A program made the position numbers and the translations under genes. Below, piece by piece: positions 8,621 to 15,820 of a stretch of 58,733 bases of DNA. Position 1 is the stretch's first letter; every line of letters begins with the position of its first letter. Source of the DNA: a virus; IMG/VR virus record IMGVR_UViG_3300046792_000073, positions 1 through 58,733 of that record. One strand, given 5' to 3'. The notes under the pieces were generated by a model. It worked only from the letters and a program-made list of their open reading frames with translations, was not told where the DNA came from and made no database searches.

Positions 8621-9096
8621 GGGGCGCATGGGCGGCGGCCCGGCTGATCCTCGCGTGGGCGCTGTTCCTGGCGTTCGCCGCCCTGGACCAGACCCAGGCG
8701 CAAAAGGTCATGACCTACCTGACGACCTCGACCGCGCCGGCCGCCCTGACAACCGGGTTCCGCATCCGCCTGGACTCGGGCACCGCGACCGCGTCGGCGG
8801 CCGGGACCGAGATCACCGGCACCGGGTACACCGCCGGCGGGCAGACCTCGACGGCGCCGTTCTTCACCACGGCGACCACCGCCTCCCCGTCGGTCACGAC
8901 GTGCCCGCACACGGCCGTGCTGTCGTGGACCAACGGCTCGGGCGGGAACTGGTCGATCCAGTCCCTCGACGTGAACGACGGCGCCGGCTCCCCGATCCGC
9001 ACCATGTTCGGCAACTGGAATGGCGCCCCTGTGGTCGTCGCCAACGGCAACACATTCCAGGTCGCCCTCGACGCGATCTCGGCGCAGGGGTCCTGA
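8617..9096 (+). CDS. Virion protein of the actinophage 'tail fiber' family
   Basis: This 159-residue protein begins with a hydrophobic stretch (about residues 8-24) that could be a signal or membrane segment, then a beta-rich domain: FRIRLDSGTATA, AGTEITGTGYTAGG, AVLSWTNGSGG, and a final GNTFQVALDAIS. This matches a small domain seen in many actinophage virion proteins annotated as tail fiber. Its position between capsid and adaptor suggests a head fibre or decoration. ATGA overlap with the previous gene. Confidence 0.55.
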   Translation: MRGAWAAARLILAWALFLAFAALDQTQAQKVMTYLTTSTAPAALTTGFRIRLDSGTATASAAGTEITGTGYTAGGQTSTAPFFTTATTASPSVTTCPHTAVLSWTNGSGGNWSIQSLDVNDGAGSPIRTMFGNWNGAPVVVANGNTFQVALDAISAQGS

Positions 9097-9099
9097 CCG

Positions 9100-9657
9100 G
9101 TGGGCGTCCTGTGGACCTACCCGCCGTCTGAGGGGGGCCTGGCGCGGGCGGCCGGCGCGGCGGTCACCGCCGCCGCGCTGACCGCCGGGACGCCCACGCC
9201 GCCGCCGATCCTGCCCAGGATCAACCTGCCCGGGGCCAAGCTGCTCGTCGAGGCCGACCTGGAAATGACCTCCACGTCGGCGACGCCGACGCTGACGATC
9301 GGCCTGTACCTGGGCGCGGTCGGCGGGGCGATCGGCTCGGCGACCGTCCTGCTGGTCTCGGCGGCGAACGCCCTGTCAGCGTCGGCGGCGGCGTGGCCGA
9401 TCAAGCTCCGCTACCGGGGCCGGTTCCAAGACATCGGCACGGCGGTGACGATGCAGGGAACCGCCGAACTGCTCTACTCCACGTCGCTGACCGCCTGGAC
9501 CTCGACGCCGCTGCCGCAAACAGCCGCCGCCCGGGTCACCGCGGCGACGATCAACACCGAGCAGAACAACCAGCTAGACGTCGGCATCACCCTGTCAGCG
9601 ACGACCGGCTCGCCGTCGGTCACGGTCACGGACCTGCACGCGATCTTGTCCGGCTGA
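9100..9657 (+). CDS. Probable head decoration or fibre protein
   Basis: This 185-residue, Thr/Ala-rich beta-type protein starts with GTG 3 nt after the previous gene. Segments such as LTIGLYLGAVGGAIGS and ATINTEQNNQLDVGITLSATTGS suggest a jelly-roll-like virion domain, with a Val-rich C-terminal strand. No family recognised. The gene belongs to the block of structural genes between capsid and head-tail adaptor. Confidence 0.55.
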   Translation: MGVLWTYPPSEGGLARAAGAAVTAAALTAGTPTPPPILPRINLPGAKLLVEADLEMTSTSATPTLTIGLYLGAVGGAIGSATVLLVSAANALSASAAAWPIKLRYRGRFQDIGTAVTMQGTAELLYSTSLTAWTSTPLPQTAAARVTAATINTEQNNQLDVGITLSATTGSPSVTVTDLHAILSG

Positions 9658-9675
9658 CCCGGGAGGGCGGCCCCG

Positions 9676-11484
9676 GTGATCATCCGCACGGTTCAGGCCG
9701 GCGCCGGCGGTACGACCACGAGCAGCACCCGCGCCCCCGGCGTGCCGGCGGGGACCGCCGTGGGCGACATGCTGCTGCTGTCGGCGTGCTGGTCGGGGTC
9801 CACGGTCACGATCACCGACCCGGCCGGGTGGACGCTGATCTACCACCCCACCACGAGCCAGCAGACCAACGACAACGAGGCGCTGTACGCGCGGATCGCC
9901 GACGGTTCCGCCACCGACTCACCGACGCTGACCCTGTCGGTGGCGGCGACGTTCATCGCCACCTGCACCTCGATCGGCGGGCACAACGGGGTCCTCCCGG
10001 TGGCCGGCACGACCGCAGCAGTGCAACTGGGCGGAACCGCCTCGACGACGATCACCTACCCGGCGATCACCCCGGCCACGGCCGCCGACGTGCTGCTGTA
10101 CTTCACCGGCCTGCGGCCGACGACCGCCTCGACGCAGGTCACGATCGTCCAGCCGTCCGGCGGCGGCGGCACCGGGGGCGCCCTGACCACCCAGGTTGAC
10201 GGGTGCACCAACGTGTCGGGGTCCGCCGAGTCCGAGCAGGCGGTGATCTCCCAGCAGTTGACCGCCGCGACCTCGGTCACATCCCAGACCGCCACCGTTT
10301 CGACGACCGTGTCGAGCGTGGTCATCGCCGTTGTGATCACCCCGGGGGCGGCGACGTCAGTCAACCCGCTCGCGCCGCCGTGGTTCAACCCTGGGATGGC
10401 CCGCGTGTTCGGGCCGGCCCGGCCGTTCTACGTCCCGCCGGCCGCCGACTACGCCACCGCCCAGACGTTCGCCGGGACCGCCGGCCTGGCCTGGGACACG
10501 TCCCTGTCGGCGCCGGCGGTGGAGGCGGCCCCGGCGGTCCTGCTGCCCGGCACATCGCTGACGGGGCCAGCGGCCGAGCTTGCCCCGGCGACCCTCGCAG
10601 CGGCCATGACCATCGGCGACGCCGGACTGCTCGCCGGGCCGGCGTCGCTGCTGGTCGCCGGCGCCCTCGCCGCGACCGGCGGCGGCCCGGCCGGCGCCAC
10701 CCTGACCGCCGGGTTCACGATCACCACGGCCGGGATCCTGCTCGCCCCCGCATCGCTGGCCGCGAGCTTCACCGTGTCGGACTCGGCGGTACAGGACGCC
10801 CCCGCCGTCCTCGCCGCCACCGGGACCCTGGCCGGCCCGGTGTCCGCCCTGCTCGCCCCCGCCACCCTGGCGGCCGGATTCGCGATCAGCGATTCCGGGC
10901 TGCTGCTCGCCCCGGCCACCCTGGCCGCGAGCTTCGCCCTCACCGGCAAGGCCACCGAGCAGGCCGGCGTCACCCTGGCCGCCCAGGTGACCCTGGCCGA
11001 TGCGGCGGTGCAGCTTGCGGTCGCGTCCCTGGCCGCCGCCACGTCCCTGGCCGGCGGTACCGGCGCTGTAGGCGCGGCCACCCTCACGGCAACCTCGGCT
11101 GTCAACGCGCCCTTGACGGCCCAGCTTGCCCCGGCGGCCCTCGCGGTCACGGCAAGCCTGACGTCCCCCGGCGCCCGTCAGGCCGCCGTGGCGTCCCTGG
11201 CCGTTGCCGCCGTCCTGGCGGCCAGCAGCCGGCAATTCTCGGCCGCGACACTGCTGCTCGCCGCGTCGATCGCCGCCACGGGCGGCGGTCCTATTACAGT
11301 GATCTATGGAACCGCGACGATAGGCGCGGGTCCGCTCCCCGGCGGTGTGCCAGGCGCCGGAACCGGTGCCGTCGATGTTCCCGGCGGCTCGGCCGCCGGC
11401 GCGGCGCCGGGGAGCGGCCGCACCATCGCTGCGACTGCCGGCGCAGGTTCCTCCGATGTGGTCATCCCCGGAGGACTGTCGTAA
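9676..11484 (+). CDS. Large repetitive Ala-rich virion protein
   Basis: This 602-residue protein starts at GTG after GGGAGGG. Residues about 1-220 are a Thr/Gly-rich beta domain. Residues about 280-538 contain roughly 14 degenerate units of 17-20 residues with the core LAPATLAASFT, where Pro, Ala and Leu positions recur and a D/S/G turn separates units. The last 60 residues are Gly/Ala/Pro-rich. The regular period suggests a solenoid or fibrous assembly. It lies just before the head-tail adaptor, so a head fibre is likely. Function is inferred. Confidence 0.6.
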   Translation: MIIRTVQAGAGGTTTSSTRAPGVPAGTAVGDMLLLSACWSGSTVTITDPAGWTLIYHPTTSQQTNDNEALYARIADGSATDSPTLTLSVAATFIATCTSIGGHNGVLPVAGTTAAVQLGGTASTTITYPAITPATAADVLLYFTGLRPTTASTQVTIVQPSGGGGTGGALTTQVDGCTNVSGSAESEQAVISQQLTAATSVTSQTATVSTTVSSVVIAVVITPGAATSVNPLAPPWFNPGMARVFGPARPFYVPPAADYATAQTFAGTAGLAWDTSLSAPAVEAAPAVLLPGTSLTGPAAELAPATLAAAMTIGDAGLLAGPASLLVAGALAATGGGPAGATLTAGFTITTAGILLAPASLAASFTVSDSAVQDAPAVLAATGTLAGPVSALLAPATLAAGFAISDSGLLLAPATLAASFALTGKATEQAGVTLAAQVTLADAAVQLAVASLAAATSLAGGTGAVGAATLTATSAVNAPLTAQLAPAALAVTASLTSPGARQAAVASLAVAAVLAASSRQFSAATLLLAASIAATGGGPITVIYGTATIGAGPLPGGVPGAGTGAVDVPGGSAAGAAPGSGRTIAATAGAGSSDVVIPGGLS

Positions 11485-12315
11485 ATGGCCGTCGATGTCG
11501 GCACCGTCTACACCGCCACCCTGGCGATCACGGACGCCACCACGGGCCAGCCCGTATCACCGGTCACCGCCACGCTGACAGTCACCCGCCCGGACCAGAC
11601 CGTCGCCACGCCGACGGTTCCGCTGCCGCCAGCGCAAACCGGGCTGCTCGCCGTCCCGTACACGCTCGACCAGGAGGGGCTGACCAAGTTCGCGTGGGCC
11701 GGCACCCTCCCCGGCGGTGCCGCGTTCCCGCCCAAGATCGACTATGTCAACGCGCGGGCCTACGCCTCGGTGCTGTCGCTGGCCGACGCGCAGGACATCC
11801 TCGGCGTCACCGACCCTAAGCAGGTCGAGCGGATCCGCACCCTGGCGAGTGTGGCGACCCGGTACGCCGAGGGGATCGTCGGCGTCCTGGTCCCCCGGGC
11901 GTTCACCGCGGCGTGGGTGCCGGGGGAGTTCCGGCCGGTCCTGGCGGTGCCCAAGGGGCCGATCCTCACCACAAGCTCGGTCACGGCCGTCCGGTCGGTG
12001 TACGGCAACGGGCCAAGCTGGACCACAACTGACCTGGTGGTCAACACCCGGCCGGGGACGATCCGGCTCAAGTCGCTGATCGATTTCTGGTACGGGCCGT
12101 GGACGGTGGACTACACCGCCGGCGTGCAGATCGTCCACGAGGACATCGAGGAAGCGGTCCGCGAGATCCTGCGCGACCTGTACATCCCGTTCCGGGGCCT
12201 GTCGGTGGATATCGCCGAGCAGGCGCAAGAGGGGCTGAATATCAGCCCGTTCTACCGCGCCCCCGCGAGGGCGCAGATGCTGCTCGACCAACACGCCCTG
12301 CCCGGGTTCGGGTGA
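11485..12315 (+). CDS. Head-tail adaptor (gp6-like)
   Basis: The 276-residue protein joins portal and tail. Residues about 1-85 are a beta-sandwich extension. From about 95 the pattern LADAQDILGVTDPKQVERIRTLA, then helices and a strand reading WTVDYTAGV, and the final helix DIEEAVREILRDLY match the gp6-like connector family. ATG follows the previous stop directly. Downstream come tail terminator and tube genes, the expected order. Confidence 0.75.
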   Translation: MAVDVGTVYTATLAITDATTGQPVSPVTATLTVTRPDQTVATPTVPLPPAQTGLLAVPYTLDQEGLTKFAWAGTLPGGAAFPPKIDYVNARAYASVLSLADAQDILGVTDPKQVERIRTLASVATRYAEGIVGVLVPRAFTAAWVPGEFRPVLAVPKGPILTTSSVTAVRSVYGNGPSWTTTDLVVNTRPGTIRLKSLIDFWYGPWTVDYTAGVQIVHEDIEEAVREILRDLYIPFRGLSVDIAEQAQEGLNISPFYRAPARAQMLLDQHALPGFG

Positions 12316-12331
12316 GAGAGGACAACCGGCC

Positions 12332-12886
12332 ATGACCAGCACGCAGGTCCGGGTGCAGTCGCAGGCGTCCGCGCCTACCGGCGGTGCCGTCGCCGCCGTC
12401 GGCACCGGCGGCACGTTCGCCGCCGCAACGTATTTCTGGAAGCTCACCCGGCGGACCGTATTCGGCGAGTCGCCGGGCTCGACGGAGGTCACCGTCGCGA
12501 TCGCACTCAACGGGTCCGCCAACCTGACCTGGACCCTGCCGCCGGCCGGGACCGTCGGGATCCGCATCTACCGGGGCACGGTCACCAACACTGAGAACGT
12601 CCTGGTCGGCGAGGTCGCCGGCAACGTAACAGCGTTCACCGACACCGGCGGGTCGCTGCAAGCCGGGACCCCGCCGGCCGCGCCGTCGGCGTTCGCCAAC
12701 GCCACCTTTGACGCTGCGGCCCGGACCGCCAAGTCCACGACGGCCCTGTCCGGGCTGGCCCCCGGGCAACTGCACCAGGCGCTGCGGGCGATCAACCTGT
12801 GGCACAACTTCCCCACCGACCCGGCGTTCACCGGGCAGGCGTCCAAGATGCTCGCCGCGGTCGGCCTGGCGATACAGGAGGTCTAG
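12332..12886 (+). CDS. Structural protein with a C-terminal LWHN domain
   Basis: This 184-residue protein has a fibronectin-like N-terminal half (YFWKLTRRTVFGESPGS, then IRIYRGT, then TAFTDTGG) and a C-terminal segment of about 38 residues, QALRAINLWHN...AAVGLAIQEV. The same C-terminal segment ends the next gene. GAGAGAGGAC lies 10 nt before the ATG. It probably binds the neck or tail through the shared segment. Confidence 0.6.
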   Translation: MTSTQVRVQSQASAPTGGAVAAVGTGGTFAAATYFWKLTRRTVFGESPGSTEVTVAIALNGSANLTWTLPPAGTVGIRIYRGTVTNTENVLVGEVAGNVTAFTDTGGSLQAGTPPAAPSAFANATFDAAARTAKSTTALSGLAPGQLHQALRAINLWHNFPTDPAFTGQASKMLAAVGLAIQEV

Positions 12887-12889
12887 ACG

Positions 12890-13126
12890 ATGGCGACACA
12901 GATCAAGCCCAAGACCAGCGGGTCGTTCACCACGATCACCGTGACCTCGACGGGGCTCGCGTCCGATTCCTCGACCGGGATGCCGTCGGCGTCGGCGGGG
13001 ACCGGCCTGGTGCACGCCGCGCTGCGGGCGTGCAACGAATGGCACAACACGCCGTCGAACACGACGAACACGGCACGCGCGGCCAAGATCGCCAGCGCGG
13101 CCGGGATCTCGATACAGGAGGTCTGA
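12890..13126 (+). CDS. Short paralogue of the preceding C-terminal domain
   Basis: This 78-residue protein has a short Thr/Ser-rich N-terminus and ends in AALRACNEWHN...ASAAGISIQEV, closely matching the end of the gene at 12332-12886 (shared ALRA.N.WHN and AI/SIQEV). It looks like a partial duplication that kept only the C-terminal module. Starts 4 nt after the previous stop. Role unknown; probably virion. Confidence 0.6.
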   Translation: MATQIKPKTSGSFTTITVTSTGLASDSSTGMPSASAGTGLVHAALRACNEWHNTPSNTTNTARAAKIASAAGISIQEV

Positions 13127-13129
13127 CCG

Positions 13130-13624
13130 GTGGCCTGGTCGTCGAGCGTCGATCCGGTGATCAACGCCCTGCTGGCGATCTTGCCCGCGTGGCCGGACCT
13201 GGCCGGGGTGGCGATCCGCGACGGCCAGCAAACCCCCGACGTGTCCGCGACGGGGGCGGTGTTCATCGGCGACACCCAGCAGCTTGACGACGCCGGCCAG
13301 CCCGTCGAGAACGCCGCCGACTACCTCGCCCAGTCCGAGGGCCTGGGCGGGAACCGGTCCCGGGAGCAGTTCTCGATTCACTGCTGCGCGGCGTTCCTCG
13401 ACACCAACGGCAGCTACGGGAACGCCCGCAAGCAGGCGTATGCGCTGGCGAACGCCGCCGGCGCGGCGATCGAGGCGCATTCCAACGGGCTGCCGGTCAA
13501 CGGGTCCAACACGATCCAGGGCCAGGCGGGGATGTCCGGCGGGTCGCTCAAGTACGTCAAGACCGACGCCGGCGTCAAGGCCGTCGTCCTGTTCGACGTC
13601 GATGTGACGTCCTACACCCCCTAA
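13130..13624 (+). CDS. Probable tail terminator protein
   Basis: The 164-residue protein starts with GTG 4 nt after the previous gene. An N-terminal helix (DPVINALLAILPAWPDL), a GAVFIGDTQQ strand, REQFSIHC and a late strand pair VKAVVLFDVDVTSYTP fit the alpha/beta fold of siphophage tail terminators, which cap the tail tube. Position before the tube gene supports this. Sequence similarity is weak in this family. Confidence 0.55.
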   Translation: MAWSSSVDPVINALLAILPAWPDLAGVAIRDGQQTPDVSATGAVFIGDTQQLDDAGQPVENAADYLAQSEGLGGNRSREQFSIHCCAAFLDTNGSYGNARKQAYALANAAGAAIEAHSNGLPVNGSNTIQGQAGMSGGSLKYVKTDAGVKAVVLFDVDVTSYTP

Positions 13625-13644
13625 CAGGAAGGGAATCCCGCACC

Positions 13645-13986
13645 ATGGCTACCTACGTTGCGCAATCCCCCGGCCACGCGGGATTGCAGCCGACCTGGGT
13701 CACCCCGGCAGTGTCCGGGGACCTGGCGCCGACCGGCGCCGCGATGTACCTGGTCGTGTTCAACGGCTCGGTGTCGTCGATCACGGTGACGCTGCCGTTC
13801 GCCCCGACCTACGACGGCCAGGGGGTCTCGTCGAGGACGGTCAACGTGCCCGCCTCGACGCTGGCCGCCCCCGCTCCGGTGTTCATCCCGCTGCCCGACG
13901 GCGTGTATGGCGTCGGCACGACGGCGGTCAACTTCTCTGCCGTGACCACGGTCTCGGTGTGCGTGCTGCGGGTGTCGGCGTCATGA
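13645..13986 (+). CDS. Small beta-rich structural protein
   Basis: This 113-residue protein is beta-rich and low in charge: TWVTPAVSGDLAPTGAAMYLVVFNG, then repeated Val/Thr strands. AGGAAGGG precedes the ATG. Such proteins between tail terminator and tube may decorate the head or neck. Not recognised. Confidence 0.6.
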   Translation: MATYVAQSPGHAGLQPTWVTPAVSGDLAPTGAAMYLVVFNGSVSSITVTLPFAPTYDGQGVSSRTVNVPASTLAAPAPVFIPLPDGVYGVGTTAVNFSAVTTVSVCVLRVSAS

Positions 13987-14234
13987 CCCGCGTGTGGCAT
14001 CCGGGGATCGAGGCCGAGGGCGGCCCGGCGTTCGCCGACGTGGACCCGTCAGCGGTCGGGGTCATGCGCAACGCCGGGTGGATGCTCGCGTCCGAGCGCG
14101 ACGAGCACGTTGACCGGGTCGCCGCGCACCCGTCACAGAACCGGCCCGACGGCGACGCCGACGGCGACTCGCCCAAGGCAAAGCGCCCCGCACGGGGCCA
14201 GAGCGCCGGCCAGTCCGGCAGTGAGGGGAGTTGA
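13983..14234 (+). CDS. Small charged protein with disordered tail
   Basis: The 83-residue protein overlaps the previous stop by ATGA. Residues 1-45 contain a conserved-looking WHPGIEAEGGPAFADVDPSAV..MRNAGW segment; residues 50-83 are Asp/Gly/Ser-rich and probably disordered. Similar short head-tail region proteins occur in actinophages. No function assigned. Confidence 0.55.
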   Translation: MTRVWHPGIEAEGGPAFADVDPSAVGVMRNAGWMLASERDEHVDRVAAHPSQNRPDGDADGDSPKAKRPARGQSAGQSGSEGS

Positions 14235-14240
14235 TCACCG

Positions 14241-14720
14241 ATGCCGGCGGCACCGCTGACCCCAACTAACCGGTACTTCCCGCCGGGCAAGCGCAAGGTG
14301 TACTGGCTGACCACCTGCGCGAACTACAACGCGCCGACCCGCACCGAGTTGAACGCGGGCACTGACCTGTCGGCCGAGGTCGCGGCGATGGCCGGGTTCA
14401 GCCTGACCGACAACCCCGTCGATACCCCCGACATGGGGTCGCGGTTCACGTCGCAGGTGCCGGGCCGGCAGACCGCCGCCGGGTCGTCGATCACCTGCTA
14501 CTGCGACACCGTCGGCAACGACGCCCGGTCGCTGCTGACCAACAACGCGGCCGGGTTCGTGGTCTGCCTGTGGGAGGGCGACGTGACCGGCCAGTTCATG
14601 GACGTGTTCCCCGCCAAGGTTGACAGCCAGGCGATGGACACGACCGTCGATGACCCGGGGCAGTGCGTGTTCTCCTTCACGATCACGCGCGTGCCGGCGA
14701 TCCGGGTCCTGATCCCGTAG
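14241..14720 (+). CDS. Major tail (tube) protein
   Basis: This 159-residue protein polymerises into the tail tube. The pattern PPGKRKVYWLTTC, then PTRTELNAGTDLS, AGFSLTDNPVDTPDMGSRFTS, and a strand before VFPAKVDSQ matches tail tube proteins of actinobacterial siphophages. The gene lies just before the chaperones and tape measure. The ATG has only a weak GGGGAG upstream. Confidence 0.8.
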   Translation: MPAAPLTPTNRYFPPGKRKVYWLTTCANYNAPTRTELNAGTDLSAEVAAMAGFSLTDNPVDTPDMGSRFTSQVPGRQTAAGSSITCYCDTVGNDARSLLTNNAAGFVVCLWEGDVTGQFMDVFPAKVDSQAMDTTVDDPGQCVFSFTITRVPAIRVLIP

Positions 14721-14722
14721 CC

Positions 14723-15256
14723 GTGCCGGTCGCCTCGGCGTTCGGCCTTGAGCCGGTATCGGCGACCTCACTGCGGGAGGTCGCCGGCCGGCTCCGGCGC
14801 ATGTCTGACCGGAAGGCGGCTGCGGAGTTCCGCCGGGAACTGCGGGCGGCGGCGGCGCCGCTGGTGCCGGCGGTGCGGGCGTCGATCGCCGCGATCCCGG
14901 CCAAGACCGGCCGGGTGCGCCGGCCGGGCGGGTCGCTGCGCTCGACGATGCAGAAGGCGACGAAACTGTATGTTCGCACGACCGGGCCGCTGACCGGCGT
15001 CGTGGTCATGGTCGATGGGCGGAAGATGCCCGCCGGGATGCGGCGCATTCCGGCGTATGAGGAAGGGACGCTGCCCCGGTGGCGGCACCCGACCTTCGGG
15101 CACACCGGCCCTAACCAGTGGGTGCAGCAACCCGCTCACCCCTACTTTTACCGGACGGTCCGGCCCCTCGGCGTCGCGTCGAGGGTCGCTGTGGGCCGGG
15201 TGATGACCCGCGTCGGCGAGGACGTCACAGGAGGGAGACCGATCATCAGTGTCTGA
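14723..15256 (+). CDS. Tail completion / gp10-like protein
   Basis: This 177-residue basic protein starts with GTG 3 nt after the tube gene. Helical N-terminus (FRRELRAAAAPLVPAVRASIAAIP), then LRSTMQKATKLYV, and HPTFGHTGPNQWVQQPAHPYF near the end match the HK97 gp10-like tail-completion or minor capsid family. It overlaps the next GTG by 8 nt. Confidence 0.65.
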   Translation: MPVASAFGLEPVSATSLREVAGRLRRMSDRKAAAEFRRELRAAAAPLVPAVRASIAAIPAKTGRVRRPGGSLRSTMQKATKLYVRTTGPLTGVVVMVDGRKMPAGMRRIPAYEEGTLPRWRHPTFGHTGPNQWVQQPAHPYFYRTVRPLGVASRVAVGRVMTRVGEDVTGGRPIISV

Positions 15257-15698
15257 CGAGATCCTCGGCCGTGAGGCGTTCCTCGCCCACGCCGGCGAAC
15301 TGCCCACCGAGAAAGTTGTGATCGAGGGATGGGGGACGGCGATCATCCAGGGCCTGTCGGCCGCCGCCCGCGACAGCTACGAGGCGTCGGTGGTGGTGCT
15401 GCGCCGTGGGAAGGGCGGCCGGACCGAGGAAGGCCGCGATTTTGACAACGTCCGCGCCAAGCTCGTGGTTCGGTGCCTGATCGGCACCGACGGCCGTCCC
15501 CTGTTCGGCGCCCACGAGTACGACCTCGTCGGCCAGTTGCCGGCGATGGTCATCGACAAGCTGTGGGAGGCCGCGACCCGCCTGTCGGGGATGACCGAGG
15601 AAGACATCGAGGAACTGGCCGGGGATTTTCCCGAAACCCCGCCCGAGCGTTCCGGTTCGCCCTCGCCCTCGCCCTCGGCTGCACCGTCGCCGAGCTAA
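15249..15698 (+). CDS. Tail assembly chaperone (gpG-like)
   Basis: The 149-residue protein corresponds to the short product of the tail chaperone pair. It is an acidic helical protein with LSAAARDSYEAS and VARCLIGTDG-type segments and a Ser/Pro tail after residue 130. GTG start; GGAGGG lies 12 nt upstream. Chaperones coat the tape measure during assembly. A fraction of ribosomes is expected to shift into the longer product described next. Confidence 0.8.
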   Translation: MSDEILGREAFLAHAGELPTEKVVIEGWGTAIIQGLSAAARDSYEASVVVLRRGKGGRTEEGRDFDNVRAKLVVRCLIGTDGRPLFGAHEYDLVGQLPAMVIDKLWEAATRLSGMTEEDIEELAGDFPETPPERSGSPSPSPSAAPSPS

Positions 15699-15817
15699 CC
15701 GCCCGGCTGGGCGCCCGCGAGTTCGACCAGTGGCAGGCATATGACCTGTTCCTGGCCAGGCAGCGCAAGAACGGCCCCGGGAAACCGGACCCGGACACGA
15801 GAGGACTAGGCGGCTAA
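15249..15817 (+). CDS. Tail assembly chaperone fusion (gpGT-like, -1 frameshift)
   Basis: A second reading frame, -1 relative to gpG, is open across the gpG C-terminus and continues to 15817. It encodes FALALALGCTVAELTARLGAREFDQW, typical of gpT domains. A slip near T-TTT-CCC at 15626-15632 would join 127 gpG residues to 62 more, giving about 189 residues. The stop lies 3 nt before the tape measure ATG. The slip site itself is inferred; the two-frame architecture is visible. Confidence 0.75.
15626..15632 (+). other. Candidate -1 frameshift site
   Basis: In the gpG frame the bases read T-TTT-CCC. The P-site Phe codon can re-pair perfectly after a -1 step; the A-site Pro codon re-pairs at two of three positions. 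It is the best slip candidate I see in the overlap, but not a canonical heptamer. Confidence 0.4.
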
Positions 15818-15820
15818 CCG

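Noticed and set aside
9595-9846. Small leftward frame in the head region
   Set aside because: Antisense to structural genes, Arg/Gly-rich, no start signal.
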